From contig JANYJA010000134.1 of NCBI GenBank assembly GCA_025358575.1, positions 1 to 64,000 of the forward strand: 64,000 nt of DNA. The letters are read 5' to 3'. Numbering within the stretch: position 1 is the first letter of the stretch; each line of letters begins with the position of its first letter. The translations under genes and the position numbers were made by a program. Positions 37,546 through 45,730 of the stretch are shown piece after piece. This stretch comes from Terriglobia bacterium. Its GTDB lineage: Bacteria > Acidobacteriota > Terriglobia > Bryobacterales > Bryobacteraceae. Under the pieces are notes generated by a model. That model ran no database searches. It was given only the letters and a program-made list of their open reading frames with translations, and had not been told where the DNA came from.

Positions 37546-39450
37546 ATGTGCGGCATCGCGGGCCATTTTCTCAGGCAGAGACCGGCACAAATGAGCACTC
37601 TGCAGGCGATGTGCGACGTGATCCGGCATCGCGGACCCGACGATTCCGGGTATCACGTAGATCGCGGGTGCGCGATCGGAATGCGGCGGCTCAGCATCAT
37701 CGATCTGACCACCGGGCATCAGCCGATGTCGAATGAAGATGGGTCCGTCTGGGTGGTCTTCAATGGCGAGATCTACAACTATGCCGAGCTCCGCGAGCGA
37801 TTGATTCGGCAGGGACACCGCTTTACAACGCACAGCGATACCGAAACACTCGTGCATCTTTATGAAGAGGAGGGCACCGCAGGATTCGAGAAGCTGCGCG
37901 GGATGTTCGCGTTTGCGCTCTGGGACGCGCGGCGTCGGAAACTGCTGCTGGTGCGCGACCGGCTAGGCAAGAAGCCGCTTTACTACGCGGCGCTTCCGGA
38001 AGGCCTCTATTTCGGCAGCGAACTGAAGTGCTTACGCGCGGCGGGTGTGCCGCTTGAGGTGGATGCCGATGCCTTGCGGCTCTATTTTCAATTCACTTGG
38101 ATTCCGGATCCATGGACTGCATTTGCTGGGGTGCGGCGCCTGGAAGCGGGCACATGGCTGGAATACGATGCCGACGGCACGCTGGACATCAGCCGCTACT
38201 GGCGAATGCCTGCGCCCACGGCGAACACACCCGCGGATTTCTCGGAGACAGCGACGTGCACCAAACTGCGCGAGATCTTCGATGAATCGGTCAAAATGCG
38301 AATGATTGCGGACGTGCCGCTGGGCGCGTTCTTGAGCGGCGGGATCGATTCCAGCTCGGTAGTGGCGTCGATGGCGCTGCAATCCAGCGATCCGGTGAAG
38401 ACGTTTTCGATTGGATTTGAAGAGGCGGAATACAACGAACTGTCGTACGCGGCCATGGTGGCGCGGCAATACAAGACGGAGCACCACGAGATTCTGGTGC
38501 GCCCTGATTGCATCAACCTGGTGCAGAAGCTGGTGCGGCAGTTTGATGAGCCGTTCGCGGATTCATCGGCGATCCCGACTTACATCGTTTCCGAATTTGC
38601 GGCGAGGCATGTGAAGGTCGCGCTGAGCGGCGATGGCGGGGATGAGCTTTTCGGCGGTTATGAGAGCTTCCAGATCGTGCAGAAGCTGCAGCGCTACGAT
38701 GCGGTGCCGCAGATGGTGCGCGGATTTTTTTCAGCGGTGGCGGACCGGCTTCCGTACTCGGCCTACGGGAAGAATTATCTGCACATGGTGAGCCGTCCGG
38801 GGGCAATTGGGCGGTACTTCGAGAGCAATTACGCGCCGTGGCATATGCGGAAGCAACTGCTGGAGCCGGAGTGGATGCTGCCGGGCGACGAGGCATATTA
38901 TCTGCGAGCGTTTGGCGATTATCTGCTGCCGGGTGAGGCGGACCCGCTGTCGCAGGCGCTCTATTTTGAGGCCACGGCGAAACTAACGGGCGACATGCTG
39001 GTGAAGGTTGACCGCATGTCGATGGCGAACTCGCTGGAGGTGCGATCACCGCTGCTGGACCACTGCCTGGCGGAGTTCGCGGCGACGATTCCGAACGAGT
39101 GGAAGATTCGGAATGGCGTCGGCAAATACATTCTGATTCGCGCGCTGGGAGACCGGCTGCCGCCGGAACTATTGACGCGCAGCAAGATGGGGTTTGCGGT
39201 GCCGATGTCGCCGTGGCTGCGCGGGCCGCTGCGCGAAATGCTGTGGGATCACCTGACGAGCCAGAAGTTTCGCGACCGGCGCATCGCGTCGCCCGAGTTC
39301 GTGCGGGATCTATTGGAAGAGCATCAGAGTGGCAGGCGCGACAATCGCACGTGGTTGTGGGCGCTGCTCGTGCTGGAAATGTGGTTTCGCGAAATCGAAG
39401 AGGGAGGTGTGGGGCAGGAGTGCGCGGTCAAGAGTCTGGCGGGTAAATGA
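37546..39450 (+). CDS. asnB: glutamine-hydrolysing asparagine synthase
   Basis: 634 residues. The amino-terminal Cys2 (MCGIAGHF) is the glutaminase nucleophile after Met removal; RRLSIIDLTTGHQPM and GEIYNYAELR line the glutamine site. The synthase domain carries the PP-loop SGGIDSSSVVA and SGDGGDELFGGY. It converts aspartate and glutamine to asparagine and glutamate using ATP. Such long AsnB forms (over 600 residues) often serve in exopolysaccharide or amidation pathways rather than simple asparagine supply. It diverges from a methyltransferase gene. The region just downstream is a gene scar. Confidence 0.94.
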   Translation: MCGIAGHFLRQRPAQMSTLQAMCDVIRHRGPDDSGYHVDRGCAIGMRRLSIIDLTTGHQPMSNEDGSVWVVFNGEIYNYAELRERLIRQGHRFTTHSDTETLVHLYEEEGTAGFEKLRGMFAFALWDARRRKLLLVRDRLGKKPLYYAALPEGLYFGSELKCLRAAGVPLEVDADALRLYFQFTWIPDPWTAFAGVRRLEAGTWLEYDADGTLDISRYWRMPAPTANTPADFSETATCTKLREIFDESVKMRMIADVPLGAFLSGGIDSSSVVASMALQSSDPVKTFSIGFEEAEYNELSYAAMVARQYKTEHHEILVRPDCINLVQKLVRQFDEPFADSSAIPTYIVSEFAARHVKVALSGDGGDELFGGYESFQIVQKLQRYDAVPQMVRGFFSAVADRLPYSAYGKNYLHMVSRPGAIGRYFESNYAPWHMRKQLLEPEWMLPGDEAYYLRAFGDYLLPGEADPLSQALYFEATAKLTGDMLVKVDRMSMANSLEVRSPLLDHCLAEFAATIPNEWKIRNGVGKYILIRALGDRLPPELLTRSKMGFAVPMSPWLRGPLREMLWDHLTSQKFRDRRIASPEFVRDLLEEHQSGRRDNRTWLWALLVLEMWFREIEEGGVGQECAVKSLAGK

Positions 39451-39489
39451 ATAGGGAGCGCGTCAGCGAAATCTTGCGGCGATGCGGGG

Positions 39490-39724
39490 ATGAAGTGGGC
39501 GCACGGACATGAGCGTTTTCAAATTTCTAAGGTGCTGATGCGGCACACACTGATCGGGTGGTCGAAGGTGAAGAGCGATGGCAGACGGTGGGTTCGATCC
39601 GCGACACGAATGTGTGTTTGTCGCGCATAGCTTTCGCGATAGAGATGGGACGGAGGTGGTTTGCCTACTATCAGCTCGAAAAGCTCTGCCACAGGAACGG
39701 AAACTATATGAAGAAGCTTACTGA
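39490..39724 (+). pseudogene. brnT: brnT, ribonuclease toxin remnant with two frame breaks
   Basis: Fragments of a BrnT toxin lie in three frames. From the ATG at 39490, MKWAHGHERFQISKVL fits the HGxxF segment of the family. The next frame has DAAHTDRVVEGEERWQTVGS, the BrnT core. A third frame has VFVAHSFRDRDGTEVV..LSARKALPQERKLYEE and ends at 39724. Two single-base deletions (about 39536 and 39610) would explain the breaks, and the amino terminus seems short by about a dozen residues. The last part overlaps brnA by 17 bases, as in intact brnTA operons. No functional toxin can be made unless these are sequencing errors. Confidence 0.75.
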
Positions 39725-39980
39725 ATCCCAGGTTCGTGCCCTTCGCAAACTCAATAATATGAAAGATCAAGAGATTGATCTTACGGATATTCCTCCGCTT
39801 CAAAATTGGGACCAAGCGGTAATCGGTAAGTTTTACCGGCCAATCAAGAAGTCGTTAACAATTCGCGTGGACGCCGATGTGCTCGCCCATTTCCAAAGCT
39901 CAGGCAAGGGGTATCAAACGCGGATAAACAGGATTCTAAGAGAGGCTGTGCAAAACATGGGTACACAAAAACAAAGGTAA
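39708..39980 (+). CDS. brnA: BrnA-type antitoxin
   Basis: 90 residues from ATG at 39708, which overlaps the toxin remnant. The sequence KSLTIRVDADVLAHFQSSGKGYQTRINRILREAV (quoted in part) is the ribbon-helix-helix region of the BrnA_antitoxin family, and the upstream DIPPLQNWDQAVIGKFYRP is the usual pre-motif. BrnA binds BrnT and represses the operon. Here the toxin is broken, so the antitoxin is an orphan. It may still bind DNA at its own promoter or neutralise a related toxin encoded elsewhere. A candidate ribosome-binding site AGGAACGG precedes it. Confidence 0.85.
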   Translation: MKKLTESQVRALRKLNNMKDQEIDLTDIPPLQNWDQAVIGKFYRPIKKSLTIRVDADVLAHFQSSGKGYQTRINRILREAVQNMGTQKQR

Positions 39981-40001
39981 CGCGCGGTCGATGGTGAACC
40001 A

Positions 40002-40247
40002 TTGACCTTCAAAGTGTGCCACCGGGTGGAGGCCCACCGCGCAGAACTCGAGGCCGAGGGCGTTCCAGTCAAAGAGGGTTCATGGGGCTATCGACTTCTG
40101 GTGGTCGATGATCTCGACGGCAATCAGCTCCTCTTCTACTATCCGAGCGAGGTTGCATTTGCCAAGACCTATGGCTTTGCGGGTAGTAATCTACTGCCCT
40201 GGCATAGAGAGCCAGGTGAGCGGGCGCGCGCTGGCGGGAGTGGGTGA
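40002..40247 (+). pseudogene. VOC/glyoxalase-family fragment
   Basis: An open frame of 81 codons that begins only at a TTG. RVEAHRAELEAEGVPVKEG and WGYRLLVVDDLDGNQLLFYYP match the carboxy-terminal half of vicinal-oxygen-chelate proteins (glyoxalase or bleomycin-resistance type), including the Asp-Pro/Gly-Asn turn before the last metal ligand. The first half of the fold is missing, and no start with a ribosome-binding site is seen, so I call it a remnant. It lies in the scar between asnB and the ppiD-like gene. Confidence 0.6.
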
Positions 40248-40280
40248 GCGCCTAGGACGGGCCGTGCCCAGCAGCATCGG

Positions 40281-40364
40281 GCTGGCGCAACGGCAGTTCG
40301 GTTTATCGCACTTGCGGTAGCGTTCGACCAAACTTCCCGGGCGAATATCCCCCAAGGCTGCAAG
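40281..40364 (-). pseudogene. DUF6788-like fragment
   Basis: On the minus strand, LAALGDIRPGSLVERYRKC and CDKPNCRCASP match the start of DUF6788 proteins, small Cys-containing proteins often found beside transposase genes. The rest of the family sequence is absent. It sits between the VOC fragment and ppiD and supports past insertion and decay at this point. Confidence 0.5.
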
Positions 40365-40431
40365 TTGAAGGATTCCAGCAAAGTGCGGCTGATATAATAG
40401 AAGATTCGTGTCTATTAGGAGAATTGTGTAA

Positions 40432-42366
40432 ATGTTTGATTTATTTCGCAGCCGCGATAAGGCTGTGCGTATATTTCTTGGGGCGATTTTAGTCGTCGTT
40501 GCATTGTCGATGATCACGTACCTGATTCCCGGCGGCGGCTTTGGCGGGGGCGGTACCGTTTCCGAAGCGGGAACCCTGGCGGATGTCGCGGGCGACCCGA
40601 TCACTGTGCAGCAAGCGCGCACGGCCATCGCGGGAGTTACGCGCGGACGGCAGATGCCGCCCGAAATCATGTCCTTCTACGTTCCGCAGATTGTGCAGCA
40701 GATGATCACCGAGAGGGCGCTGGCTTACGAAGCCAAGCGCATCGGGCTCAAAGTTTCTGACGACGAGACGGCGACGGCGATCCGCAGCACGCTACCGCCG
40801 CAACTTTTTAAAGACGGCAAAGTGGATACGAACATGTACGCGTCGGTGCTGGCCGAGCAGAACATGACCATTTCACAGTTTGAATCGGAGATGGCGCGAT
40901 CGGTGCTAGTAGCGCGCCTGCGGCAGGTGATTGCCGAGGGCACGGTGGTGGCGCCAGGGGAAGTTGAGCAAGAGTACAAGCACCGGACCGAGAAGACCAA
41001 GATTGAATACGCGATGATCAGTCCGGCGAAGTACCAGAGCGAGGCGCAGCCGACTGAAGCGGAAATGCGCACGTACTTCGACCGAAGCCGCGCGCAGTAT
41101 CAGACACCGGAGAAGAAGAGCATTGCGGTGCTGTTGCTGGATTCGGCAAAGGTGGCGGAGGCGGTGCAGGTGAGCGACGCCGATCTGCAGAAGGCTTACG
41201 ACGCAAACAAAAACGCTTTCCGCACGCCCGAGCGGGTGAAGATTCGCCACATTTTGCTGAAGACGGATGCGGCTAAAGGCGACGATGCGAAGGTGAAGGC
41301 CAAAGCGGAAGATCTTCTGAAACAGCTCCGAGGTGGCGCGGATTTCGCAGAGATGGCGAAGAAGAATTCCGAAGACCCTGGCTCAGGTGCAAAGGGCGGC
41401 GATCTGGACTGGGTGTCGCGCGGGCAGATGGTGAAGCCGTTTGAGGATGCGGCGTTTTCGCTGCCTCCGAAACAGCTCAGCAATCTGGTGCAGACGCAAT
41501 ACGGGTATCACATTCTGGAAGTGATGGAAAAAGAGAACGCGCGGTTGAAGCCTTTCGAAGAAGTGAAGGGCGAGATCGCACTGAACGTGAAGAAGCGGCA
41601 ATCGAGCCAAGTGACGCAAAGTTTAGCGGACAAAGCATTGGCGGGGTTGAAGAAAGATCCGCTGCATCCGGAGAAGATCGCGAGCGAGTTGAATTTGCCG
41701 CTGATTCAGGTGCCGAACTACGTTCCGGGCGACCCCATACCGCAAATCGGCGTTTCGAAACCGATTGACGATAGCTTGGCCGGACTGAAGAAGGGCGATG
41801 TGACTCAACCGGTCACGCTGACTGGCGACAAACTGGCGTTCGCGTCGGTCACGGGGGTGGACGTGCCGCATCCGGCCACGTTTGAAGAAGTGAAGAGCCA
41901 GGTGCAATCGAAGTTAAGCGGCGACAAGCTGGCGCGGCTGCTGGATCAAAGAGCCAAAGAACTATTGGACAAGACGAAATCGATGGGCGGCGATCTGGAG
42001 CAGGCCGCGAAATCGATGGGCCTGGAAATGAAGACGCCCGCCGAGTTCGACCGACAGGGCGCGGTTGAGGGCATCGGCTCCGGCGGTTTGCTGGGGGAAG
42101 CTTTCGACAAGCCAGCGGGCCATGTGTTCGGGCCGATCACCGCTCAAGGGAGCCGCGTGGTTGCCAAGGTTCTGCAGCAAATTCCGCCCGACATGAACGG
42201 AATGGCTGCGCAGAGCGCTTCGATCCGCGACGAGATTAAGCAGAAGCGCGGGCGCGAGCGCACCACTTTGTTCGAAGAAGGCGTGAAAACGCGACTCGAG
42301 AAAGACGGAAAGCTGAAGGTGCACCAGGACGTGGTCAACCAACTGGTGGCGAGCTTCCGGGGTTAG
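40432..42366 (+). CDS. ppiD: PpiD/SurA-like peptidyl-prolyl isomerase (parvulin)
   Basis: 644 residues. It starts MFDLFRSRDKAVRIFLGAILVVVALSMITYLIP (quoted in part), a cytoplasmic stub and a single membrane helix as in PpiD. A SurA-N-like chaperone region follows at about 45-200, and the parvulin rotamase domain at about 265-370 shows VKIRHILLKTDAAKG, GGADFAEMAKKNSEDPGSGAKGGDL and LSNLVQTQYGYHILEV (in part). A second chaperone-like part closes the protein. It helps fold proteins leaving the Sec translocon. AGGAG stands before the ATG. It is followed after 1 base by the DedA gene. Confidence 0.9.
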   Translation: MFDLFRSRDKAVRIFLGAILVVVALSMITYLIPGGGFGGGGTVSEAGTLADVAGDPITVQQARTAIAGVTRGRQMPPEIMSFYVPQIVQQMITERALAYEAKRIGLKVSDDETATAIRSTLPPQLFKDGKVDTNMYASVLAEQNMTISQFESEMARSVLVARLRQVIAEGTVVAPGEVEQEYKHRTEKTKIEYAMISPAKYQSEAQPTEAEMRTYFDRSRAQYQTPEKKSIAVLLLDSAKVAEAVQVSDADLQKAYDANKNAFRTPERVKIRHILLKTDAAKGDDAKVKAKAEDLLKQLRGGADFAEMAKKNSEDPGSGAKGGDLDWVSRGQMVKPFEDAAFSLPPKQLSNLVQTQYGYHILEVMEKENARLKPFEEVKGEIALNVKKRQSSQVTQSLADKALAGLKKDPLHPEKIASELNLPLIQVPNYVPGDPIPQIGVSKPIDDSLAGLKKGDVTQPVTLTGDKLAFASVTGVDVPHPATFEEVKSQVQSKLSGDKLARLLDQRAKELLDKTKSMGGDLEQAAKSMGLEMKTPAEFDRQGAVEGIGSGGLLGEAFDKPAGHVFGPITAQGSRVVAKVLQQIPPDMNGMAAQSASIRDEIKQKRGRERTTLFEEGVKTRLEKDGKLKVHQDVVNQLVASFRG

Positions 42367-42367
42367 G

Positions 42368-43021
42368 GTGCTGCATTCGTTCACGGACTTCCTCCGGTCG
42401 CTGCTAAATTCCGAACAACTAATTCGAATGTTGACCTCGCTGCTTACGGGGTGGGCGGGGTATGCGGTGCTGTTCGCGATCGTGTTTGCCGAGACTGGAC
42501 TGCTAGTAGGATTTTTTCTGCCGGGTGATTCGCTGCTGTTCACGGTCGGCGTAATTTGCGGAGCGGGAAACGCGAACATCTGGCTGGTGATGGGGCTTCT
42601 GATGGTGGCCGCGATTGCGGGCGATAACGTGGGTTACTGGCTGGGGCATAGCACGGGGCCGCGCATTTTTAGCCGTCCGAAATCGCGGCTGTTCCATCCG
42701 GATCATCTGCGGCGCACCCACGCTTTTTACGAGAAGCACGGCGGCAAGACAATTATCTACGCGCGGTTCATCCCGATCGTCCGGACCTTCACGCCATTCG
42801 TTTCAGGGGTTGCGAAGATGCCATATTCGCGATTCCTCTTCTTTAGTATTTTCGGCGGGATGGGGTGGATTCTCTTCATCTCCATGCTGGGATACACTTT
42901 GGGAAGTGTTCCGCTAGTGCGTCACAACTTCGAGAAAGTGATCCTGCTCATTGTGTTCCTGTCACTGCTGCCGGTGATTCTCGAATTCGCGAAGAGCCGC
43001 CGCACGGCGCACAGTACGTAA
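42368..43021 (+). CDS. DedA family membrane protein (VTT domain)
   Basis: 217 residues from a GTG that follows the ppiD stop by 1 base. VFAETGLLVGFFLPGDSLLFT, GDNVGYWLGHSTG and ARFIPIVRTFTPFVSGVAKMP are the conserved DedA motifs; the acidic and Arg residues in them are needed in the family for lipid-carrier recycling. Recent work assigns some DedA proteins as flippases for undecaprenyl phosphate or phosphatidylethanolamine. Five or six membrane helices are expected. It is cotranscribed with ppiD and probably with yihY. Confidence 0.93.
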   Translation: MLHSFTDFLRSLLNSEQLIRMLTSLLTGWAGYAVLFAIVFAETGLLVGFFLPGDSLLFTVGVICGAGNANIWLVMGLLMVAAIAGDNVGYWLGHSTGPRIFSRPKSRLFHPDHLRRTHAFYEKHGGKTIIYARFIPIVRTFTPFVSGVAKMPYSRFLFFSIFGGMGWILFISMLGYTLGSVPLVRHNFEKVILLIVFLSLLPVILEFAKSRRTAHST

Positions 43022-43030
43022 GTCAGCGGC

Positions 43031-43897
43031 ATGCCCGGTTTGGGACTGGCGGTAATCAAAAATCTGCCGTATCTGTTGAAGCGCACCCTACTGGGCGCGT
43101 TCGATGACGGGTGTTTTACGATTGCCAAGGGCGCGGCGTACTCATCGGTGCTTTCATTCTTTCCGGTGACCGCGTCGGCGGCAGCGATATTGGTGCAGAC
43201 GCGCGCGGACTTTGTGTTGCGCACGATGTCGCAATTCTTGCAGCAGGTAGTGCCGCCGGGGACGGAACAACTAGTGCTGAATCAGTTTCGCGTGAAAGGG
43301 CAGAGACCGATACTGCTGCTATTTTTCGCTTCGCTGGTATCGTTATGGTCGGCGGCGAGCGTGATCAAGAGTTTGATGGAAGGCTTCCACGCGGCGTACC
43401 GGATTCCGCGCAGCCGATCTTTTCTGCGGGAGACGGGCGTGGCGATCTGCCTGGTGTTTCTGGCGGCGATACCGTTGATTTTGGCGTCGGCGCTGGTGCT
43501 CTTCGGATCGCAAACGGAGAGGGTGGTGCTGGCGGCGATGAAGGTGGACCCGGCGCTGAATCCGCTTTCTTCGGCGTGGGAATTTTTCAGCAAGGTGGCG
43601 CGGTATTTTGTTGCGTTTGGCGCGACGGCGAGCTTGAGCGCGACCTTATATTACTTCGGACCATATCGCAAGCAGCGCTGGGATGCGGTGTGGCCGGGCG
43701 CGATCTTCGCGACGATCTTGTGGTTAGGTGCCACGCTGGGGTTCGGATGGTATGTGCGCAACATTTCAAACTACAACGTGCTGTATGGAAGCATCGGCAC
43801 GAGCATCGCCTTGTTAGTGTGGATGTACCTGATGGCGGCTATCGCCATACTCGGGTGCGAGTTCAATGCGGAGTATGAGCGGATGTCAGCGCTGTAG
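43031..43897 (+). CDS. YihY/UPF0761 family inner membrane protein
   Basis: 288 residues with six predicted membrane helices. KGAAYSSVLSFFPVTASA near the amino terminus, and LYYFGPYRKQRWDAVWPGAIFATILW and ILGCEFNAEYER at the end, are typical of the YihY/BrkB family. Members were once called tRNase BN but are membrane proteins of unknown transport role. It follows DedA after 9 bases. It converges with the tyrosinase gene, with 4 bases between them. Confidence 0.92.
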   Translation: MPGLGLAVIKNLPYLLKRTLLGAFDDGCFTIAKGAAYSSVLSFFPVTASAAAILVQTRADFVLRTMSQFLQQVVPPGTEQLVLNQFRVKGQRPILLLFFASLVSLWSAASVIKSLMEGFHAAYRIPRSRSFLRETGVAICLVFLAAIPLILASALVLFGSQTERVVLAAMKVDPALNPLSSAWEFFSKVARYFVAFGATASLSATLYYFGPYRKQRWDAVWPGAIFATILWLGATLGFGWYVRNISNYNVLYGSIGTSIALLVWMYLMAAIAILGCEFNAEYERMSAL

Positions 43898-43901
43898 AGG
43901 T

Positions 43902-45251
43902 CTATGATTCGGGTACGTAAAACTGCAGACTGCGCACGATCGCAGGCGTGATTTTGCCTCCTAGCGACAATTCTCCAACATTAAAGAATGCCGGGATGCC
44001 GCTACGGAGGAGGCTAATTTGGCCGGATCGGATGCTTAATCGCACGGGCACGTGCGCCGGATCATGAATATGGCCGAAGCTAACCACGGAACCTACCAAT
44101 TCTTGCGACTTACCGACGCTCAAGACTATCTTGTTTAATTGGTGCAAGTTTACCCCTGAACTCAAGTCTAAAATAGCGTCGACTGGTGCAGGATCAATGT
44201 CTTCCACTTGTAGAGGGAGTTTCGAGAAGTCCGGTTGAATCCCAAGTCGAGTTACCTTCGTTGAAAGACCTAATTGGCGAGGCGGCGATAACCCCGGCTG
44301 CATACCACCAGACGGGCCGAAAGAAACAGAAGGCACAAGCACCGGAAGATCCTGGAAGGGCGGTGGCGTAGGACCATAACAATAGCCCAGGGTGTCGGTG
44401 TCGATGAACTGGTGCGCCTGCACGATCACTTCGGCGCTATTTTCGTCGTAAAACTTAAAGGGCTGCGAAAGAAAATTCTCAGGTGGAGTGAATAAGCCTC
44501 CCTTTGGAACATAGTTATCCCACCAATATTTCCAAAAGCGGTCCATGTTGACGTGGTGGAGGTAAAAGATTATTTCACCCGCGGAGCATGTTGGATCAGA
44601 CATCGCACTACTGAACGAATTGTGAACCACAGTGTGCGGACTTTGATATGCTTTCGGTTCCGCTTTAAGGTCCCCTGTAAAATCCTGAAACCTAGCGCTG
44701 CTGAGCCACGTTCTAAGCGTGCCGGATTCAACCGCCCCACTATAGATACCGTTTCCGAAATGCGTGTTGGCGCTAGTAAAAAAATTTGACGAGTTCATGA
44801 AGAGAGGTATTGCAGGATTGTTTTCCCAATCCCAGAACGGCAACCGGAAGTTTGGATCACAGATCAGTTTGCCAAGTATCCGCTCATGAAAGTACACGAA
44901 CGCCCGGTGCCAGGGCAGGAAGGCCCAATTGTCGTGGACCCCGGCGAGATCAGCGAGTGAGTGAATCTGCATGGAAACACACTGTCCACGTACATCACCT
45001 GGATCGAGTGCTCCCCACAGATCATACGCATGCTGGATCGACTTCCAACCGCCAGAGGCGTTAAGGTCGGAAAAGCTGGGGCGGCTTAGCACCGGCCCGG
45101 ACGGGACATGGTAGACGCCGCCTCCAAAGAACCCCTTCCAGGGGACACAGTTGCTTGCAATCCCACACACTCTAGGTGGAACTGGCATCGCGTTGAGCGC
45201 AAGACCGCTTCCACCGGCAACCAGGGATTTTAGGCACTGTCGTCTTGTCAT
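43902..45251 (-). CDS. tyrosinase-family type-3 copper oxidase
   Basis: 449 residues. The two copper sites are readable: CuA His97, His106 and His115 (QIHSLADLAGVHDNWAFLPWHR) and CuB His206, His210 and His233 (HTVVHN, FYLHHVNMDRF). The amino terminus has a Tat-like motif TRRQCLKSL before a hydrophobic stretch, so a folded, copper-loaded enzyme may be exported. The last 130 residues form a beta-rich carboxy-terminal part. The enzyme should oxidise phenols to quinones. It is the last gene after sigma factor, kinase and a 152-residue protein; its start overlaps the upstream stop (ATGA). Confidence 0.9.
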   Translation of the reverse strand: MTRRQCLKSLVAGGSGLALNAMPVPPRVCGIASNCVPWKGFFGGGVYHVPSGPVLSRPSFSDLNASGGWKSIQHAYDLWGALDPGDVRGQCVSMQIHSLADLAGVHDNWAFLPWHRAFVYFHERILGKLICDPNFRLPFWDWENNPAIPLFMNSSNFFTSANTHFGNGIYSGAVESGTLRTWLSSARFQDFTGDLKAEPKAYQSPHTVVHNSFSSAMSDPTCSAGEIIFYLHHVNMDRFWKYWWDNYVPKGGLFTPPENFLSQPFKFYDENSAEVIVQAHQFIDTDTLGYCYGPTPPPFQDLPVLVPSVSFGPSGGMQPGLSPPRQLGLSTKVTRLGIQPDFSKLPLQVEDIDPAPVDAILDLSSGVNLHQLNKIVLSVGKSQELVGSVVSFGHIHDPAHVPVRLSIRSGQISLLRSGIPAFFNVGELSLGGKITPAIVRSLQFYVPES

Positions 45252-45706
45252 TTCTTAGGGATGCCACCCTGAGCCAGGGCTTTCAAGATAAACGGCCACT
45301 GTGTCGTTGAAGGACAAGGCGGTCTGGTATAGCCAAAAGCGGCGGCAACGGCCATGGGATCGGATGTATCAAGCCTGCTCTGCCCTTTGTTCCAAAGGTC
45401 CGCAATGTTTGCGAGTTGCAAATCAACTTGGGGTGGTTGCGACCCGTTTCTCATAAGACTCCAAATTTCTGGGATAACCGCGTTTCTGAAAGAGGTACTG
45501 TCAAAAACTGTCCTAGCCTTGACCATCGTGTCAATTTTTGTGCGGATCTCTGATTGGAGGCAGAAGACCAATGCCAGTGCGTACAACTCTCCCGTGTTAA
45601 GCGGTGCCGGGTCTACTCGCGCGGCTTCGCTCTGTTGCAGCGCATCGTAACCTTTGTCCGTGATGTTCTCCGTAACCTTGTCGATCGTCTCATTACTCGC
45701 GTCCAT
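45248..45706 (-). CDS. hypothetical protein coupled to tyrosinase
   Basis: 152 residues, with a good ribosome-binding site (AGGAG). Its stop overlaps the tyrosinase start by 4 bases, so it is translated with it. No signal peptide or known domain is seen; the sequence is mainly alpha-helical with a conserved-looking Cys at the PPCPSTTQWPF segment near the end. It is separated from the kinase gene by 24 bases. It may act as a chaperone or copper-loading partner of tyrosinase, as MelC1 does in Streptomyces, but it does not resemble MelC1, so this is only inference. Confidence 0.65.
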   Translation of the reverse strand: MDASNETIDKVTENITDKGYDALQQSEAARVDPAPLNTGELYALALVFCLQSEIRTKIDTMVKARTVFDSTSFRNAVIPEIWSLMRNGSQPPQVDLQLANIADLWNKGQSRLDTSDPMAVAAAFGYTRPPCPSTTQWPFILKALAQGGIPKK

Positions 45707-45730
45707 GATATTCTCCTTTTGTCAATTGAA

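Noticed and set aside
43111-43878. A 255-codon open frame in the yihY gene region
   Set aside because: It lies on the same strand in a different frame within yihY, is rich in Gly/Asp in the way of GC-rich shadow frames and matches nothing; YihY motifs are in the other frame.
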